From: Gonatopus flavifemur
Lineage: Eukaryota; Arthropoda; Insecta; Hymenoptera; Dryinidae
NCBI GenBank assembly: GCA_018340375.1
Contig: JAFFJZ010000012.1
Span: 7,688,001 to 7,752,000, forward strand
Direction: 5' to 3'
Length of the DNA: 64,000 nt
Shown: positions 22,798 through 35,301 of the stretch, one piece after another
Numbering within the stretch: position 1 is the first letter of the stretch
Layout: every line of letters starts with the position of its first letter
Position numbers and translations under genes: made by a program
Notes under the pieces: model-generated
Databases searched by the model: none
What the model saw: the letters and a program-made list of their open reading frames with translations, nothing else
What the model was told of the DNA's origin: nothing

Positions 22798-22990
22798 TGG
22801 TGCGGTAAGATTGTTACGCGATTCATTCATACCCTGATGAGAAAGAAGCGTTGGTGCGCGACGAAAGCGTAACCTAAGAATGATTGAAGCGTAACAAAGA
22901 ATTATCTAGGCGTACTTTAGGAGGGAATTGGAACATTTTCGCACTTTTTTTGTTTCAATATCCGCTTTCTCCATTTTTGGATTTGTACTA

Positions 22991-24092
22991 CACTGTAAAA
23001 AAATTTCACCGGAAAATTCCAGTACATGTACTGGAAGTCATTAACCTGTACATGTACCGGAAAATTTCAGCACATTTGTACTGCAAAAATTCAGTGCAAA
23101 CGTTATGGAATTCCCGCATCAAAACTGGAAATTTTCTGAGCCTCGGTACTGGAATTTTTCAGTACACGAGCTGGACTTTTCCAGGACATGTACTGGAAAA
23201 TTAATGCTGAAAATATCCATGAAAATTGAAAAAAAATTGCTCACGCAAAGTGATTTTGCAGGGTCCTTGTGTTCCAAGATGATTGAGAAACTTTTGATCG
23301 TTCATTTGGATGGACAGAAACTCATGTCTACCTAACAGGATTTGAACCCACACTTTTCTACCTGCCTACCAACTGAAACCTAAGACCTAACCGATGAGCT
23401 ATAGCGCGACATGTTGGAAGGCCAGCTTGGGTTACTACATATGCTTCATATCTAGAACACAAGAGGATAAGTCTTGGAAAAACCTGATATATCAATTTCA
23501 TTGGCTACAATTACAATTATTATTCAAAATCTCAATCAGGAAATTTTTAATATAAAGACTTGAAATTTTTCCTGCCAGAAATGACGAAGTCCAATAGAAG
23601 TGGAAAATTTCAGTGCAACAGTGATTAAATTCCGTTGCATAGCAACTGGAAAATTCCATCACACGACCTGAAAATTGCAGTTCAAAACCTGTATAATTCA
23701 ATTGCATAGTAACTGGAAAATTCCATCACAAAACCTGAGAATTGCAGTTAAAAACCTGTATAATTCCAGTATACCAACGATTAGGTTTTTTTTTCTAAAT
23801 TCCAAATTTTTTCTCAAGTCCTTTTTGAGGGAATATTTTTTTTTGGTGCACAAGAACTATAAAATTGTAGTACGAGCTGGTAAAATTTTCGCGAAATCAT
23901 GGCAAAATTTCAGTACATCATCTCAAACTTGAAAATTCCAGTACAATGACTGAATTTTCAGTTATGCTTGGTAAATTTTCAGTAACGTAACAACAAAATC
24001 TCTGTACATGTACTGGAATATCCATATTCCAGTACTAGCACGGAAATTTCCAGTCCAGTTGCACAGTAAATTTCCAGTTTTTTTTTACAGTG
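22991..24092. mobile_element. 1.1 kb TIR repeat, copy 1 (CACTGTAAAAAAA ends)
   Basis: It starts CACTGTAAAAAAATTTCACC and ends CCAGTTTTTTTTTACAGTG. The interior repeats GGAAAATTCCAGTAC words throughout. It is more than 99% identical to 33729-34831 by eye. It contains a minus-strand tRNA-like module. Left flank is TA but right flank is AG, so its own target duplication is not visible. The small open frames are shared by both copies and look non-coding. Confidence 0.9.
23338..23401 (-). other. tRNA-like module in 1.1 kb repeat copy 1
   Basis: On the minus strand, TAGCTCATCGGTTAGG fits an A box and GGTTCAAATCC is a near-perfect B box, separated by about 37 bases. The identical module occurs at 34076-34139. 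Confidence 0.75.
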
Positions 24093-25617
24093 AGGGAGTG
24101 GGGGTTGAGGGTCTATAGCAGGGATTCCAAAATGCAGGAGCTGGTGACTCCTCACCATACAACCCTTCGTAACGATTCCAAGCTTACTGCGCATCCAAGT
24201 GAAATAACAAAAAGTCTACTGTAGTTTAGTATAGTCCCTAATTAAAATGGACTCCTTCTCCTTCAACATTATCGTGCGATGAGACTGCGGTAATCTCCAA
24301 AAGGTCAATGGTGGGGATCGTCAGCTCTCGCATTCTGAGATCGCTGGTCTAAAGCCCAGAGCAGCAAATTTCAGAAGGGGGGAAAAATTATAGAAATTTT
24401 CTAAATTGTTCCTAAATAATATAAATACACATGATAAAATAATTAAAAATATTGATCCAGCTAAGGCAGGGGGTGGCAAACCATTATTAGCTCCTGAGCG
24501 GCAAAAATGTGAAAATGTGCCTGATTGAGGCTGCCCATCCCTGTCTGGGAACATGCATGTGAATCCCTAAAGAACCAATACAAACCAATATCGAAAGCAA
24601 TGATATCTTATCGGTTTCTACGCGATTTTTGTTACAACACCTATTCGGATTTATTGGAATCTATGGGATTTTTTAAACCGGGCACAATTGGATGAACTGA
24701 TTGACTTGCACTTCAATCAAAAAGTGTGAACTCGGGTTATAACCAGCATTTATTTAAATTAGCAATAGAGTGAACCCTGGTGAAAATGAAGCGTTGAAGC
24801 GCGACGAAAGCGTAAGCAAAGAGTCATCTAAGCGTAACAAAAAGTAATCTAGGCATAATGTAGAAGGGAATTGGAAAACTCACACGTTTCATTTGTTTTA
24901 ATACCCGTTTTCTTCACTTTTGAATTTGGACCAGGGAATTGCTAACAACTATATGCAAGAAGGTGAAATAAACGTTCCCTGGTGAAAATGAAGCGTGTAA
25001 CTAAGGACGCAGGAAAAATGCTGAGGAAGTTTATTAAGAGAATATCAAAAGTTTGGAAAGAGTAATTTGACAGTGTAACATAGGAATGACAAAATCGATT
25101 CTGATAATACACTCGAGAATCGATTCTTTTAACAAAGAAATCGATTCCTAGTATTCGATTTTTTTAATCATTTCTGAATCTCGGGGTCTGTCCGGTCAAC
25201 CATAATTAACCCGAAGTCAGTAATCCTAAACGGCAGTAATCCCGAAAAAAGTTTGGTCATATTTTATTCCATTCGCATGCGACTAGTACCAAACTGCATT
25301 GTTAGAAAAATCAGTACAAAACTTCATCATATGGATACGAAGTTTTTTACGTATCAGTGTTCTGGAATGGTATATCATGTCAACACATGTGGCCATACCT
25401 GTTTATATCATTGTTACAAAATTTAGGATCCCTTTTAATACAAAATTCTTTATCATAGCTGGTTACGAGATTCAATATCATTTTTGATATAAGATTTCGT
25501 ATTATTTTTAACAGCGTATTATTTTTCGGGAATATCTCTATTGTTTGTTTCCCAATGGAAAAGAAACTGATCTTTCATTTTTCTAATACCCAACTAACCA
25601 AAACTAGCAAATAACTA
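24093..25617. other. Mixed fragments, no gene
   Basis: It holds a diverged fragment of the CCTATCGGTTTCTA family (24553-24683) and left-end fragments of the CCCTGGTGAAAATGAAGCG family at 24774-24870 and 24980-25005. The remainder is AT-rich with no recognised coding sequence. Confidence 0.5.
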
Positions 25618-26633
25618 CACTGAGAAAAAGGATTCGTTGACTCAAATGAGATTTGTTTACAGTAAATAAATCGTATATTTGGATACGAGCAAAGAAATAT
25701 TTAGTAATATTCATTTTATCACATAGTTGTTGAATACACCACTATTTCTTTGAGTCAACTTCATACCGATTATGATTCGATAGATCTAAATTTGACAAGA
25801 ATTCATATTCATTCACATCAACTTCAATCACTTCGAATCGAATGAATGCCCCACCCAACACAGTTTGTCACAGCGACGTAACAGCGACAAACAGTTTTGT
25901 TACTGGTAATGTAACCTGTTCGTTGCAGGCAATGTCCTGGTTAGTAGTAATTTCCCACTCAAAGAATGTAACCAAGATGTAACCACCACAACACAGATGA
26001 AACATTATTATATATCTGCGATGTTGGTGTTACGTAACACGTGATTTTCTAAAATCACTGCAACATCCCAGTGATAAAGTTTGTAACATTCGAATTTCAT
26101 ACAAAATTTACGAATAATTGTTTTTTATAATAGTTTAGAAAACATATTTAAGGGACAATTAAGGTTCTCATAGCAAAATTTTGTGAAATATTTCATCAAT
26201 TCATTATTCAATGTTATTGGCGAATATAAATCTCGTCGTCCAACACGGAAAGGGCATCATGGCGCTAACCAAAATATTTTTGTGAGATTATTACATGTTA
26301 CGTAACACCAGCATCGCAGAGATATAACGACGTCCCATCTACGATGTGGTGGTTACATCCTGGTTACATTCGTTTAGTGGGAAATTACTACCAACCAGGA
26401 AATTGCCTGTAACAAACAGGTTACATCACCAGTAACAAAACTGTTTGTCGCCGTTACGTTGCTGTGACAAACTGTGTTGGGTGGGTGATTTGGTTATAGT
26501 TAATAAATATGAATTTCTTGACTCAACACAATGTTTGGTTATAGTCAATATGTCTTATTTGTATGAAATGATACTTCTTGAAAATGCTCAACCAAATGCG
26601 TTGATTTGTCAGAAGAAAACCTTTTTCTCAGTG
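25618..26633. mobile_element. TIR element CACTGAGAAAAAGG, TA duplication, containing a long-TIR element
   Basis: Left CACTGAGAAAAAGGATTCGT and right mirror CCTTTTTCTCAGTG, flanked by TA on both sides. Interior words are ATTTGGTTATAG/GACTCAA-like. It is interrupted by a separate element at 25850-26485. Confidence 0.85.
25850..26485. mobile_element. Nested long-TIR (foldback) element, CCCACCCAACACAG ends
   Basis: Two arms of about 200 bases are inverted copies: CCCACCCAACACAGTTTGTC at the left, mirrored at the right. They contain GTTACTGGT(A/G)ATGTAACC and GTGTTACGTAACAC palindromes. The flanking bases do not show a clear duplication. Confidence 0.82.
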
Positions 26634-27659
26634 TAGTCAGTTATTACATAATGAGATTGTGTAGGATTATTCAATTATTGTCACTTTTTATGTCCGCATC
26701 GGTGACCAATAATTGATCAATTTCTGTGGGCCATTAGATTGTACAATTACTGGGTAATATTAGGTTAATGGCACGAGCATACGTGCTACCATCAGCTGTC
26801 ATTTGGAGTAGCCCATAATTTGGCAATTATTTGACAATTATTTTGGTTTGAGAGTAAGTGAAGATTCTCAATAAAGAAGTAAGCATTTATCGAAGAATCG
26901 ATTCTTGATTTCGATTCATATTTTTGTACATTACGATCCTCAAAATCGGTTACCCGACTATAAGAACCGATCCTTTCGTTTCTTCTATTTCAAATCAATC
27001 TCAATCCAGACAAATTATAATTATTCATGAGCCAAGTTCGTTTAGTAGAGTCCCAAATTACCCCAACTTGCACTGAGTATTTTGGATTCGCTATTTTCAA
27101 CTATAGAAACGAATCATTGGTTCGGTACAAGTTGGAACAACTCAGAACACGTAGAACGAACTAACCTATTGAGAAAAGCTTGCGTTAGACCTTCAATAGC
27201 CCGACCGCCCAAGGGGCCAACCGTCATTCCGAATTTTGATATCCCGACCAAAGAGAATTCCGACTCATGATGCATTCTCGGTAAACCATAATTAACCCAA
27301 AGTGCAGTAGACCCGGAATCAGTCATCCCAAAATGACCCATGTGGAAATAGCCAGAGTTGACAAATGTCACGGTACTGGTCAAGTTACACTTGCCAGACT
27401 TCGGCAGATATAACTGTGCCCATTCAGAATCATTACCGTTTTTCAACTGACGCCAAATGTTTGCCGGATTTCAGACAGTACTGGCTTGCGCGGTCAGACG
27501 GTCTTCAGCCAGTATCGAATTGATAACGTTCGGAGAATACCCAGACCATGCAGAAACGGAACCGTGCCAGTACCGAATAAGAGTTAGTTGGATGGTAAAA
27601 TGCGAACAAAAGACGATACTGCACCAGTATCGATGTAACGTTGTTCTAATACGGAAGAG
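26634..27659. other. AT-rich stretch and left part of a CCAGTACTGG-word region
   Basis: Up to about 27370 no element is recognised. From there to 27659, and again at 28299-28387 and 29346-30540, the sequence repeats GCCAGTACTGG/GCCAGTATTG words. This suggests one older element split by insertions at 27660, 28388 and 29606. Confidence 0.5.
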
Positions 27660-28298
27660 CCCAATAAACACACACACGTTATTTCAACGTTGAAAGAACG
27701 TTAGACTGTCAAACGGACGTCAGTCGTTGATTTCATAACGTTGATTTTTAGTTGAAATTTTATAGGGAAATAGATGACCAGGAATTACGTTTCGATGTCG
27801 TGTAATTTAAACTAATATTAAAAAATAAGCATCAAACGACGTCCTCAAAAAACGTGTTTTGCACGGGTTCGGATCACGCGTTTAAAATGTGTTTATAACA
27901 CCTTGTGTTTGAACTTCAATTGAAGATATTCTGCTAAAAATGTCGAACGAAACCGAACAATGGTTAAAATTTCAACAAAGAGCAAGATAGTAAATAGTGT
28001 GGCATACTTTCCAAATTCTGTCATACTCAGAAATACTATTGTTCTCGATATTGAATGAAAAGTTTTCAAAATAATTTGTTGGATTCAATTCACGTTTTAG
28101 AACCATCATTAGGACACGTCAATATTTGACGTCTTTTAAACGATGTTCAAACCGTTGATATAACGTTATTTTATGGTTCAAAAACACGTGATCTGCCGTG
28201 ACATTTTTACGTTGAATCAACGCAAGAATATCACTAATTCACAACGTGTGGTTATCGACTGTTTTTGACGTTTTTAAAACGTGCGTGTGTTTACTGGG
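27660..28298. mobile_element. TIR element CCCAATAAACACACAC, AG duplication
   Basis: Left CCCAATAAACACACACACG and right mirror CGTGCGTGTGTTTACTGGG with AG on both flanks. Interior words are AACGTTGAATCAACGTT and AACGTG. No coding capacity. Confidence 0.87.
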
Positions 28299-28387
28299 AG
28301 ATAGTGGATAGGAATTTCACTGATCTTTCCAATAACACGGTTACTTTGACGAGACAATACTGCATCAGTACTGAGCCAGAGTTAGTA

Positions 28388-29345
28388 CCTTAGTAGAAAT
28401 TTTGATATGGAAAACATCAGGTCCAGATTAGGCATGCCTGATTTCTGTTCAGGGCCTGAGTTGAGTATCTGATAAGGCCCTGACAAAAATGTAACGCAGG
28501 GAAAAGACAAGGTACTGATCAGGAAAACCACACGTTTCCCAATCAGGATCTGATCAGGGTAGTAATTGAATTCCCAATCAGGACCTGATCCGGGTGGTAG
28601 CGGAATTCTCAATCACGACCTCATCCAAGCTATATCCTAAAATTCAATGTAATTCTCATGGAATTCACTTTTCATAAAGTTTTTTGAAACTCCCCCCAAC
28701 AGAAAAAATTCTAATGATGATCCCACACGGAGAAAATAATTTAACTGCAGCAGCTAAGTAGCTAGTACGGACACGGACAGCCATTAAATTAGCTCCTGCA
28801 GCTAAATTTTAGCTGTCACCGCAAATAAATTAACTACAAATGCAAATTTTCTTGCTGTAACAGCTAAAATTTAGCTTCAGGAGCTAATTTAATAGCTGTC
28901 CGTGTCCGTGCTAGCTACTTAGCTGCTGCAGCTAAATTATTTTTTCCGTGCAATAGACCTCACTTGAACATATAAAAAGGACAGGTAAATTTCTCATGAG
29001 TCATGTCAAAATTCTGAATAATTTGATACATTCATCGTTCTGAATTGATCAGGTCCTGATTCGGCTGTCTTGACAGTTACCTCACAGTTCAAATACGGAT
29101 AAGTCAAGGCAATCCTGATCAGGCTCTGATAGGAATACGGAATACCATGTCTGAGTTACTGAAAGGGAAAATCTGACTGGGACCTGTCAACAACCTTGCG
29201 TTACATTGTTGTAAGGTCCCAAACAGGATGCCATATCAGGACCTGATAAGGTAATCAAAAGTTTTCCTCAATTAGGAGTTCCCTATTGCAGCCTTACGAG
29301 GGCCATGCTTCTAATAGGGAATTCTCTGTCAAATTTCTACTAGGG
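28388..29345. mobile_element. TIR element CCTTAGTAGAAATTT, TA duplication
   Basis: Left CCTTAGTAGAAATTTTG and right mirror CAAATTTCTACTAGGG, with TA on both sides. The interior repeats ATCAGG(A/T)CCTGAT. It hosts the palindromic element at 28726-28950. Confidence 0.86.
28726..28950. mobile_element. Palindromic TIR element CACGGAGAAAATAATT, CA duplication
   Basis: It is almost entirely an inverted repeat with arms of about 100 bases. It starts CACGGAGAAAATAATTTAAC, ends TTATTTTTTCCGTG and has CA on both flanks. The word AGCTAAATTTTAGCT is repeated. Confidence 0.9.
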
Positions 29346-29605
29346 TATTGGCATTCAATATGTTCCATAGACGGCAATGTGCCAGTATTGATTAGACTCT
29401 GACTGATTACGAAATCGGTAGTCGACTGGCGTTAAAATCACGATCTTAGCAACTTGGCTGTTGTAGTGAGCCGAAGTATTGCCAGCATTAGGCTAGAGTT
29501 GGTATGATCATTCAATATGTTTTAAAGACAGCAATATGCCAGTATTGATAGGACTGTGACTTTATACGGAAGCTGTGGTCGAATGACATTAAAATCACGA
29601 TCTTA

Positions 29606-29847
29606 CACTGAAGAAAAAACTTATAAAATTACATTGAATAAATATATGAATGATTGAGGATTTAGTGCAAACGACCACAATTTTAATTGATTTTACAACA
29701 ACGCATGTGAAATATACCATAGCTGAAGTGCATCCTACTTTCCCTGCGGTGAAATTAGCTAAAATTGTAGTAGCTCGCAATATATTTTTAAATCGTTCAT
29801 ACATTTACTTAACAAGAGGTAAATTTGAGAACTTTGTTTTCTCGGTG
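29606..29847. mobile_element. TIR element CACTGAAGAAAAAAC, TA duplication with visible empty site
   Basis: Ends CACTGAAGAAAAAAC and GTTTTCTCGGTG, flanked by TA. A tandem paralogue of the host sequence at about 29427-29510 (ATCACGATCTTAGCAACTTG) lacks the insert, giving a direct empty-site comparison. Confidence 0.88.
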
Positions 29848-30051
29848 TAGTAACTCGCCTGTTACAGTGAGCCGAAGTCGCGCCAGCATTAGGTCAGAGT
29901 TGGTATCATCATTCAATATGTTCGAGAGACGACAATGTGCCAGTAGTAGTAGGACTTTATTCCTCTACGGAATCTATGGTGAATTGTTTGACTTCAACGG
30001 TCCTATTACAATAAATGGCAATTTGAGTGATTCGTCGTCAATTCGAAGATC

Positions 30052-30103
30052 GGCTGATGTGGTAGAGACTAGATTTCTCACTCGCGGAACCTGGGTTCAA
30101 TCC
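30052..30103 (+). other. tRNA-like module
   Basis: GGCTGATGTGGTAGAGAC resembles an A box and GGTTCAATCCT (30093-30103) is close to a B box, at tRNA-like spacing. It lies inside the CCAGTACTGG-word region. Confidence 0.62.
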
Positions 30104-30540
30104 TCACTCAGTGAACTCTCAAGGAATCATTTCCAAAGTGCCTTCCTCCGATGACAATAATAGGAATAATCAATTCTTCAGATTTTCAAAAATCAAATTC
30201 AATGTTTTTTTTTTTAATTGAAATATGATTACTCCTGGTAACTTCGGTTACCGGTACTGTGCCAGTACTGGATCGGATTTGAATTTCTACATAGGATGTC
30301 ATCATTTCGACTCCTTGTCGTTTTCCATCCAGCTCTGGTAAAACAACTGATCCTGTTGCAAGTCGGAGTTCCGCCATAGTTCGCTCGCATTGAAAATCGG
30401 TACCAATTCGGTGGTAAATGTTCCTCTGGCCCTTATGTAAAATGATGTTATCATTTCGGCTCCTTTCCAGTACTGTGAATTTAACTGGCAGCTATGGATA
30501 TGCCAGTACTGGCAACTCTGGCAACAGTACTCAGCCAGTG

Positions 30541-33404
30541 GCGGCGCGTGTTTTCATTTCCACATGGGCTCGTTGATGTCTCAAATATTGAACTTTTTCA
30601 AAGCTCGTTATGAATTCACCAGTTTGTAAAGAGTTTTCTAAACATTCTATTCTCGTTCTTAGAAAGAAATTCTTCTTGTGTTAGATGGGTAAATTGTACG
30701 TAGATATGATTTGTCAGATTTTGACTGGTTTTCCAACCTTTGAGATCCGAATAGTGAAACCCGAAGCCTCGAAGATCGTCTTATAAACGTAGATCAAGTG
30801 TATGAGTATTCGAACGTTTCAAGAACCTTTACAAAACGCATATTAACCTAAAGTAAATCTACCTCACTTGAAGAGATTGTGTCGTCTTAGGACATCGAAT
30901 AAAAAATTCTTACAAACATATTTCGTTCAGAATTGACGGGTTTTGTGTGTCGTAAACTTGCAGTTAGAAGCCGTATGAGGTATTTTTCCACATACTACAT
31001 TATCTCAAGGTAACTAATTTTCCATCCTGCTAAATCGAAACAGCAAGGTAAGCAAGGCGAGGAAACATTGTTTCAGGGATGATCTTTCCTTCGAACTACT
31101 TTGTACTGATAACAGCAACTCCGTAAATTGATATTTATGAAGTTGTCGATCTACGGGTATAATATTGGTTGATGGAGAAGTTAATCAAAACAATGTTTTT
31201 CGAACTCAATCACATTACTGCATCGAATAGTCCAGCGAACAATCAGGAATCTTTGAGATGTTTTGCCAAGATTTCCTTAAGGTCTTATAGAAATTTTGGC
31301 AAGACATCTTGATGATATCTAAATGTTAGCTAGGAGGATCATGTCATTTGAAGCATTTTGTCCGAGATTCAGTATTTCTTGACGCTACAAATAATGTCGA
31401 CGGACCGGAAATTTCCGAGCACTGTAGGAACCCGGCAAACCTCATCGGATCTGCACATGTTGGGAATATGTGAATCATGGTGTTGTTCCGTCAGCTTTCC
31501 ATGCAGGCGCGCCTTACAGAACCTATACTATGTGCCGGTGAACTGGCGAACCGGTACAAATCATCTTCGTTTCTGGTCAGGAATTAGCAGCAAATGTGAT
31601 TGTCAACTCAGGAGTTTTTTGGTGTTGGGACTACGGAAAGTTTTAAGCACTCTGGCAACCCGCCGATTCTATCAAGATCGGCATATTCAAGGAATGCGTG
31701 ATTGACTGAGGGGTTCTAACGAAGTTCTTAATCGGCAAGTCGTACAAAATCTGGCACAATTTTTTTTGCCGGCCAATCGGTATCACCCTGTTACTATCCC
31801 TCCATGCCAGTGTCAGCTAATTACAGCACCTTCTTCCGATTATGTTCTTTACATACAAGAACTGACATCATTTTCACCCGACAATCCTGATTGTACCAGA
31901 TATTTTGGCAAGCCTTACCAATCCTGAATCATTCTCAACTTGGCACAAACCTGGTATTTGGCGAACCAAACAAGACCGTACAAAACCAGACAGATCCAGC
32001 TAAAAAAGTTGTTCGGATTCGTCAGGCATTTTGAGTAAGGATATCAACGATACACTTTTGACGATACGTTGGGTGGTCATGATGACAATATTTTTTTTCC
32101 GTCTGACCTAATCCAAGTGATCTGATATTCGTTTCGCATTCAACACACCAAAAATACTACGAATCATTCGGCAAATCTCGGGCACCAGAGAAACAAATTT
32201 TTTTGTTGACCTGTGTGATCAACCTGAATCGTTCATTGAAACGAATATGTGATTGAATATGAGTTTGAGATATGAGCGTATTCAGATTTTTTTCATTCGT
32301 TACGATCGTTTGTAGATACGTTGGTTCAAATAACATGTCAAATTTCCCTGCATACAATTGATATTCCAATAAACGATTCAAACTTGAAACATATTGATGT
32401 GTCAAATTTGTATAAAATTGTGCGTTTAAAATGATACATTAATTCAAAAACCCATAAAATCCACTCAGATCAAATTGAATGGGATTTGACAAATACATTG
32501 TGCAGTTTTTAATGAGATTCTATAAAATTTAGTGGGGTTTTCATTGGAAGTTTATCGAATCGAACCAAATTCAATGGAAGATTTCCGAATTAATTCCAAG
32601 TAGAATAAAATTCCACAAAATTTGGCATAATTCGATGGATCTTTCTGACCGGGTTTTGTCGTGAGTCGTTTCAGAAAATATTTGAAAACGTCAAAGAATT
32701 GATAGTAAAAATGAAACATTACTTTTCATATATAACAATGTAATTAACATAAATTGATCATCAAAGTATCATAATGTAACATTAAATGCAAAAGCATGGA
32801 GAAATAAAATCATACCCTGTATTTTTAATAACAAATTGTCAGTCTGCATGCAACATTCGTAACTATATCATATTTTTTGTCCTTATATATTTATATTTAT
32901 AATCCCTGATATCTCAAAATTCGGAAGTTGGTTAACTTAGAGTTCGAATCAACGTCCCTATATGAAATATCATATTACTACACTGACGACTTCGAGAGCT
33001 TTAAATTCTATTATGTATAGACTTTTATTTGTATATTTATATATAAATCATATAAAGACGAGAGTGTAAATTTTTTACCTTCTATGACGTTTTGTTATCA
33101 AAATTGACCTATTAAATATATATAAATATGCTTCCACTCGTCGTGTTTGCTACCGTAAGTGTCAGGATTTTCCTATCTACGAGGTCGAAAATTTCCGTAG
33201 AAGTAGCAATACCTTCGACTTGTGTTTAGCTTCTATCATCGACATAAGGTATACGTATTGTTTTAACCAATTTCCTCACTTATGTAGAAATTGATATTCC
33301 AATATATCTTCTTCATCTGCAACATGAAAACATATTTTCTTCTATTTGTTTTTCATTCCTCTACATTCTACTATTTTAACAAACATACACAAAACAAACA
33401 TCCA
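30541..33404. other. AT-rich intergenic stretch without recognised gene
   Basis: A fragment of the CCCTGATAACAC family (word AAGAATTC) lies near 30600-30690. At 31250-31330 and 31740-32010 there are TTTGCCAAGAT/TTGGCAAG words. At 32420-32660, CCATAAAATCCA/AATTGAATGG words. No frame shows a domain; the 115-codon frame at 31358-31705 is unrecognised. Confidence 0.45.
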
Positions 33405-33722
33405 CCCAAGCAGCACTAGAATATACTATGAACGTTCTTCGAATATTCGAAATATATTCTATGCACATTCGAAAGAGACCGTTTTATAGGTACTATGCAT
33501 ATTCATCGAACGTATGTAATCGAACATACGACAGTACGTTAATTGAACGTCGATTGAATGTATATCGTACATTTTGAATGTACTATGTGCGTTCTAAGTA
33601 TATTCAAAACAGTCTCATTCAAACATTCTATGAACATTCATTATATGCTCTTCGTATCTCATCCGTACATTCTACGAACGTTTCTATTCCGTATATCCTT
33701 TGAAATTCTGTCGCTGCTTGGG
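33405..33722. mobile_element. TIR element CCCAAGCAGCACTAG
   Basis: Ends CCCAAGCAGCACTAGAATAT and its near-mirror ...CGCTGCTTGGG. The interior is made of GAATATTC/GAACGTTC words. Flanks are CA and TA, one mismatch from a 2-bp duplication. Relatives lie at 51675-51897 and in a fragment ending at 51539. Confidence 0.78.
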
Positions 33723-33728
33723 TATCTA

Positions 33729-34831
33729 CACTGTAAAAAAATTTCACCGGAAAATTCCAGTACATGTACTGGAAGTCATTAACCTGTACATGTACCGGAA
33801 AATTTCAGCACATTTGTACTGCAAAAATTCAGTGCAAACGTTATGGAATTTCCGCATCAAAACTGCAAATTTTCTGAGCCTCGGTACTGGAATTTTTCAG
33901 TACACGAGCTGGACTTTTCCAGGACATGTACTGGAAAATTAATGCTGAAAATATCCATGAAAATTGAAAAAAAATTGCTCACGCAAAGTGATTTTGCAGG
34001 GTCCTTGTGTTCCAAGATGATTGAGAAACTTTTGATCGTTCATTTGGATGGACAGAAACTCATGTCTACCTAACAGGATTTGAACCCACACTTTTCTACC
34101 TGCCTACCAACTGAAACCTAAGACCTAACCGATGAGCTATAGCGCGACATGTTGGAAGGCCAGCTTGGGTTACTACATATGCTTCATATCTAGAACACAA
34201 GAGGATAAGTCTTGGAAAAACCTCATATATCAATTTCATTGGCTACAATTACAATTATTATTCAAAATCTCAATCAGGAAATTTTTAATATAAAGACTTG
34301 AAATTTTTCCTGCCAGAAATGACGAAGTCCAATAGAAGTGGAAAATTTCAGTGCAACAGTGATTAAATTCCGTTGCATAGCAACTGGAAAATTCCATCAC
34401 ACGACCTGAAAATTGCAGTTCAAAACCTGTATAATTCAATTGCATAGTAACTGGAAAATTCCATCACAAAACCTGAGAATTGCAGTTAAAAACCTGTATA
34501 ATTCCAGTATACCAACGATTAGGTTTTTTTTTCTAAATTCCAAATTTTTTCTCAAGTCCTTTTTGAGGGAATATTTTTTTTTGGTGCACAAGAACTATAA
34601 AATTGTAGTACGAGCCGGTAAAATTTTCGCGAAATCATGGCAAAATTTCAGTACATCATCTCAAACTTGAAAATTCCAGTACAATGACTGAATTTTCAGT
34701 TATGCTTGGTAAATTTTCAGTAACGTAACAACAAAATCTCTGTACATGTACTGGAATATCCATATTCCAGTACTAGCACTGGAAATTTCCAGTCCAGTTG
34801 CACAGTAAATTTCCAGTTTTTTTTTACAGTG
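33729..34831. mobile_element. 1.1 kb TIR repeat, copy 2, TA duplication
   Basis: It differs from 22991-24092 at only a handful of positions (for example 33865 and 34616) plus a 1-bp indel. TA is present on both sides, supporting its own insertion event. It contains the same minus-strand tRNA-like module. Confidence 0.92.
34076..34139 (-). other. tRNA-like module in 1.1 kb repeat copy 2
   Basis: Same A-box and B-box sequence as at 23338-23401 on the minus strand. Confidence 0.75.
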
Positions 34832-35301
34832 TACACTGTAAAAAATAATCGAAATTGTCCTATAAGCAGGGTTGCCACCTACAGTTGAATCATGGCCCGG
34901 AGAGTGTGGAAGCGGCGTGGAGGGGGGGGGGGTAGCCACGATGACAAACTTCTAAAAATGACCCTATGTATATTATCTATGATAAGTGATGGTTATGTAC
35001 GTGTCACGGAAGGTTTTTCACAGTAAAACACACACATGTTTACAGTCCACATGTAGGGTACGCAAATTACAGTAAATTACATGATTTCCTAGGTATATTA
35101 CAATATTTTGACTTACATGTAAAGTACGATGTACATTCCAGAAAGGTTAGGAATCGATTGGTCTTTTTGGCACGGAGACGAATGTTTGAAATTTTCTTAT
35201 CAATTGACGCCACTCCTTGATAAAATTTGCTAGTGTACTTTTTACAAAAAGTTCCTCTCAAGTGCTATTCATTCTTTACTTCAGGAGATTCTGAACCGAT
35301 T

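Noticed and set aside
22141..22872. 243-codon plus-strand open frame
   Set aside because: It runs through a TIR element and its tRNA-like module. The relatives at 38552 and 41456 do not keep the frame open.
22884..24194. Several small open frames conserved between the two 1.1 kb repeats
   Set aside because: Conservation is explained by the near identity of the whole repeats. The peptides are low-complexity and show no domain.
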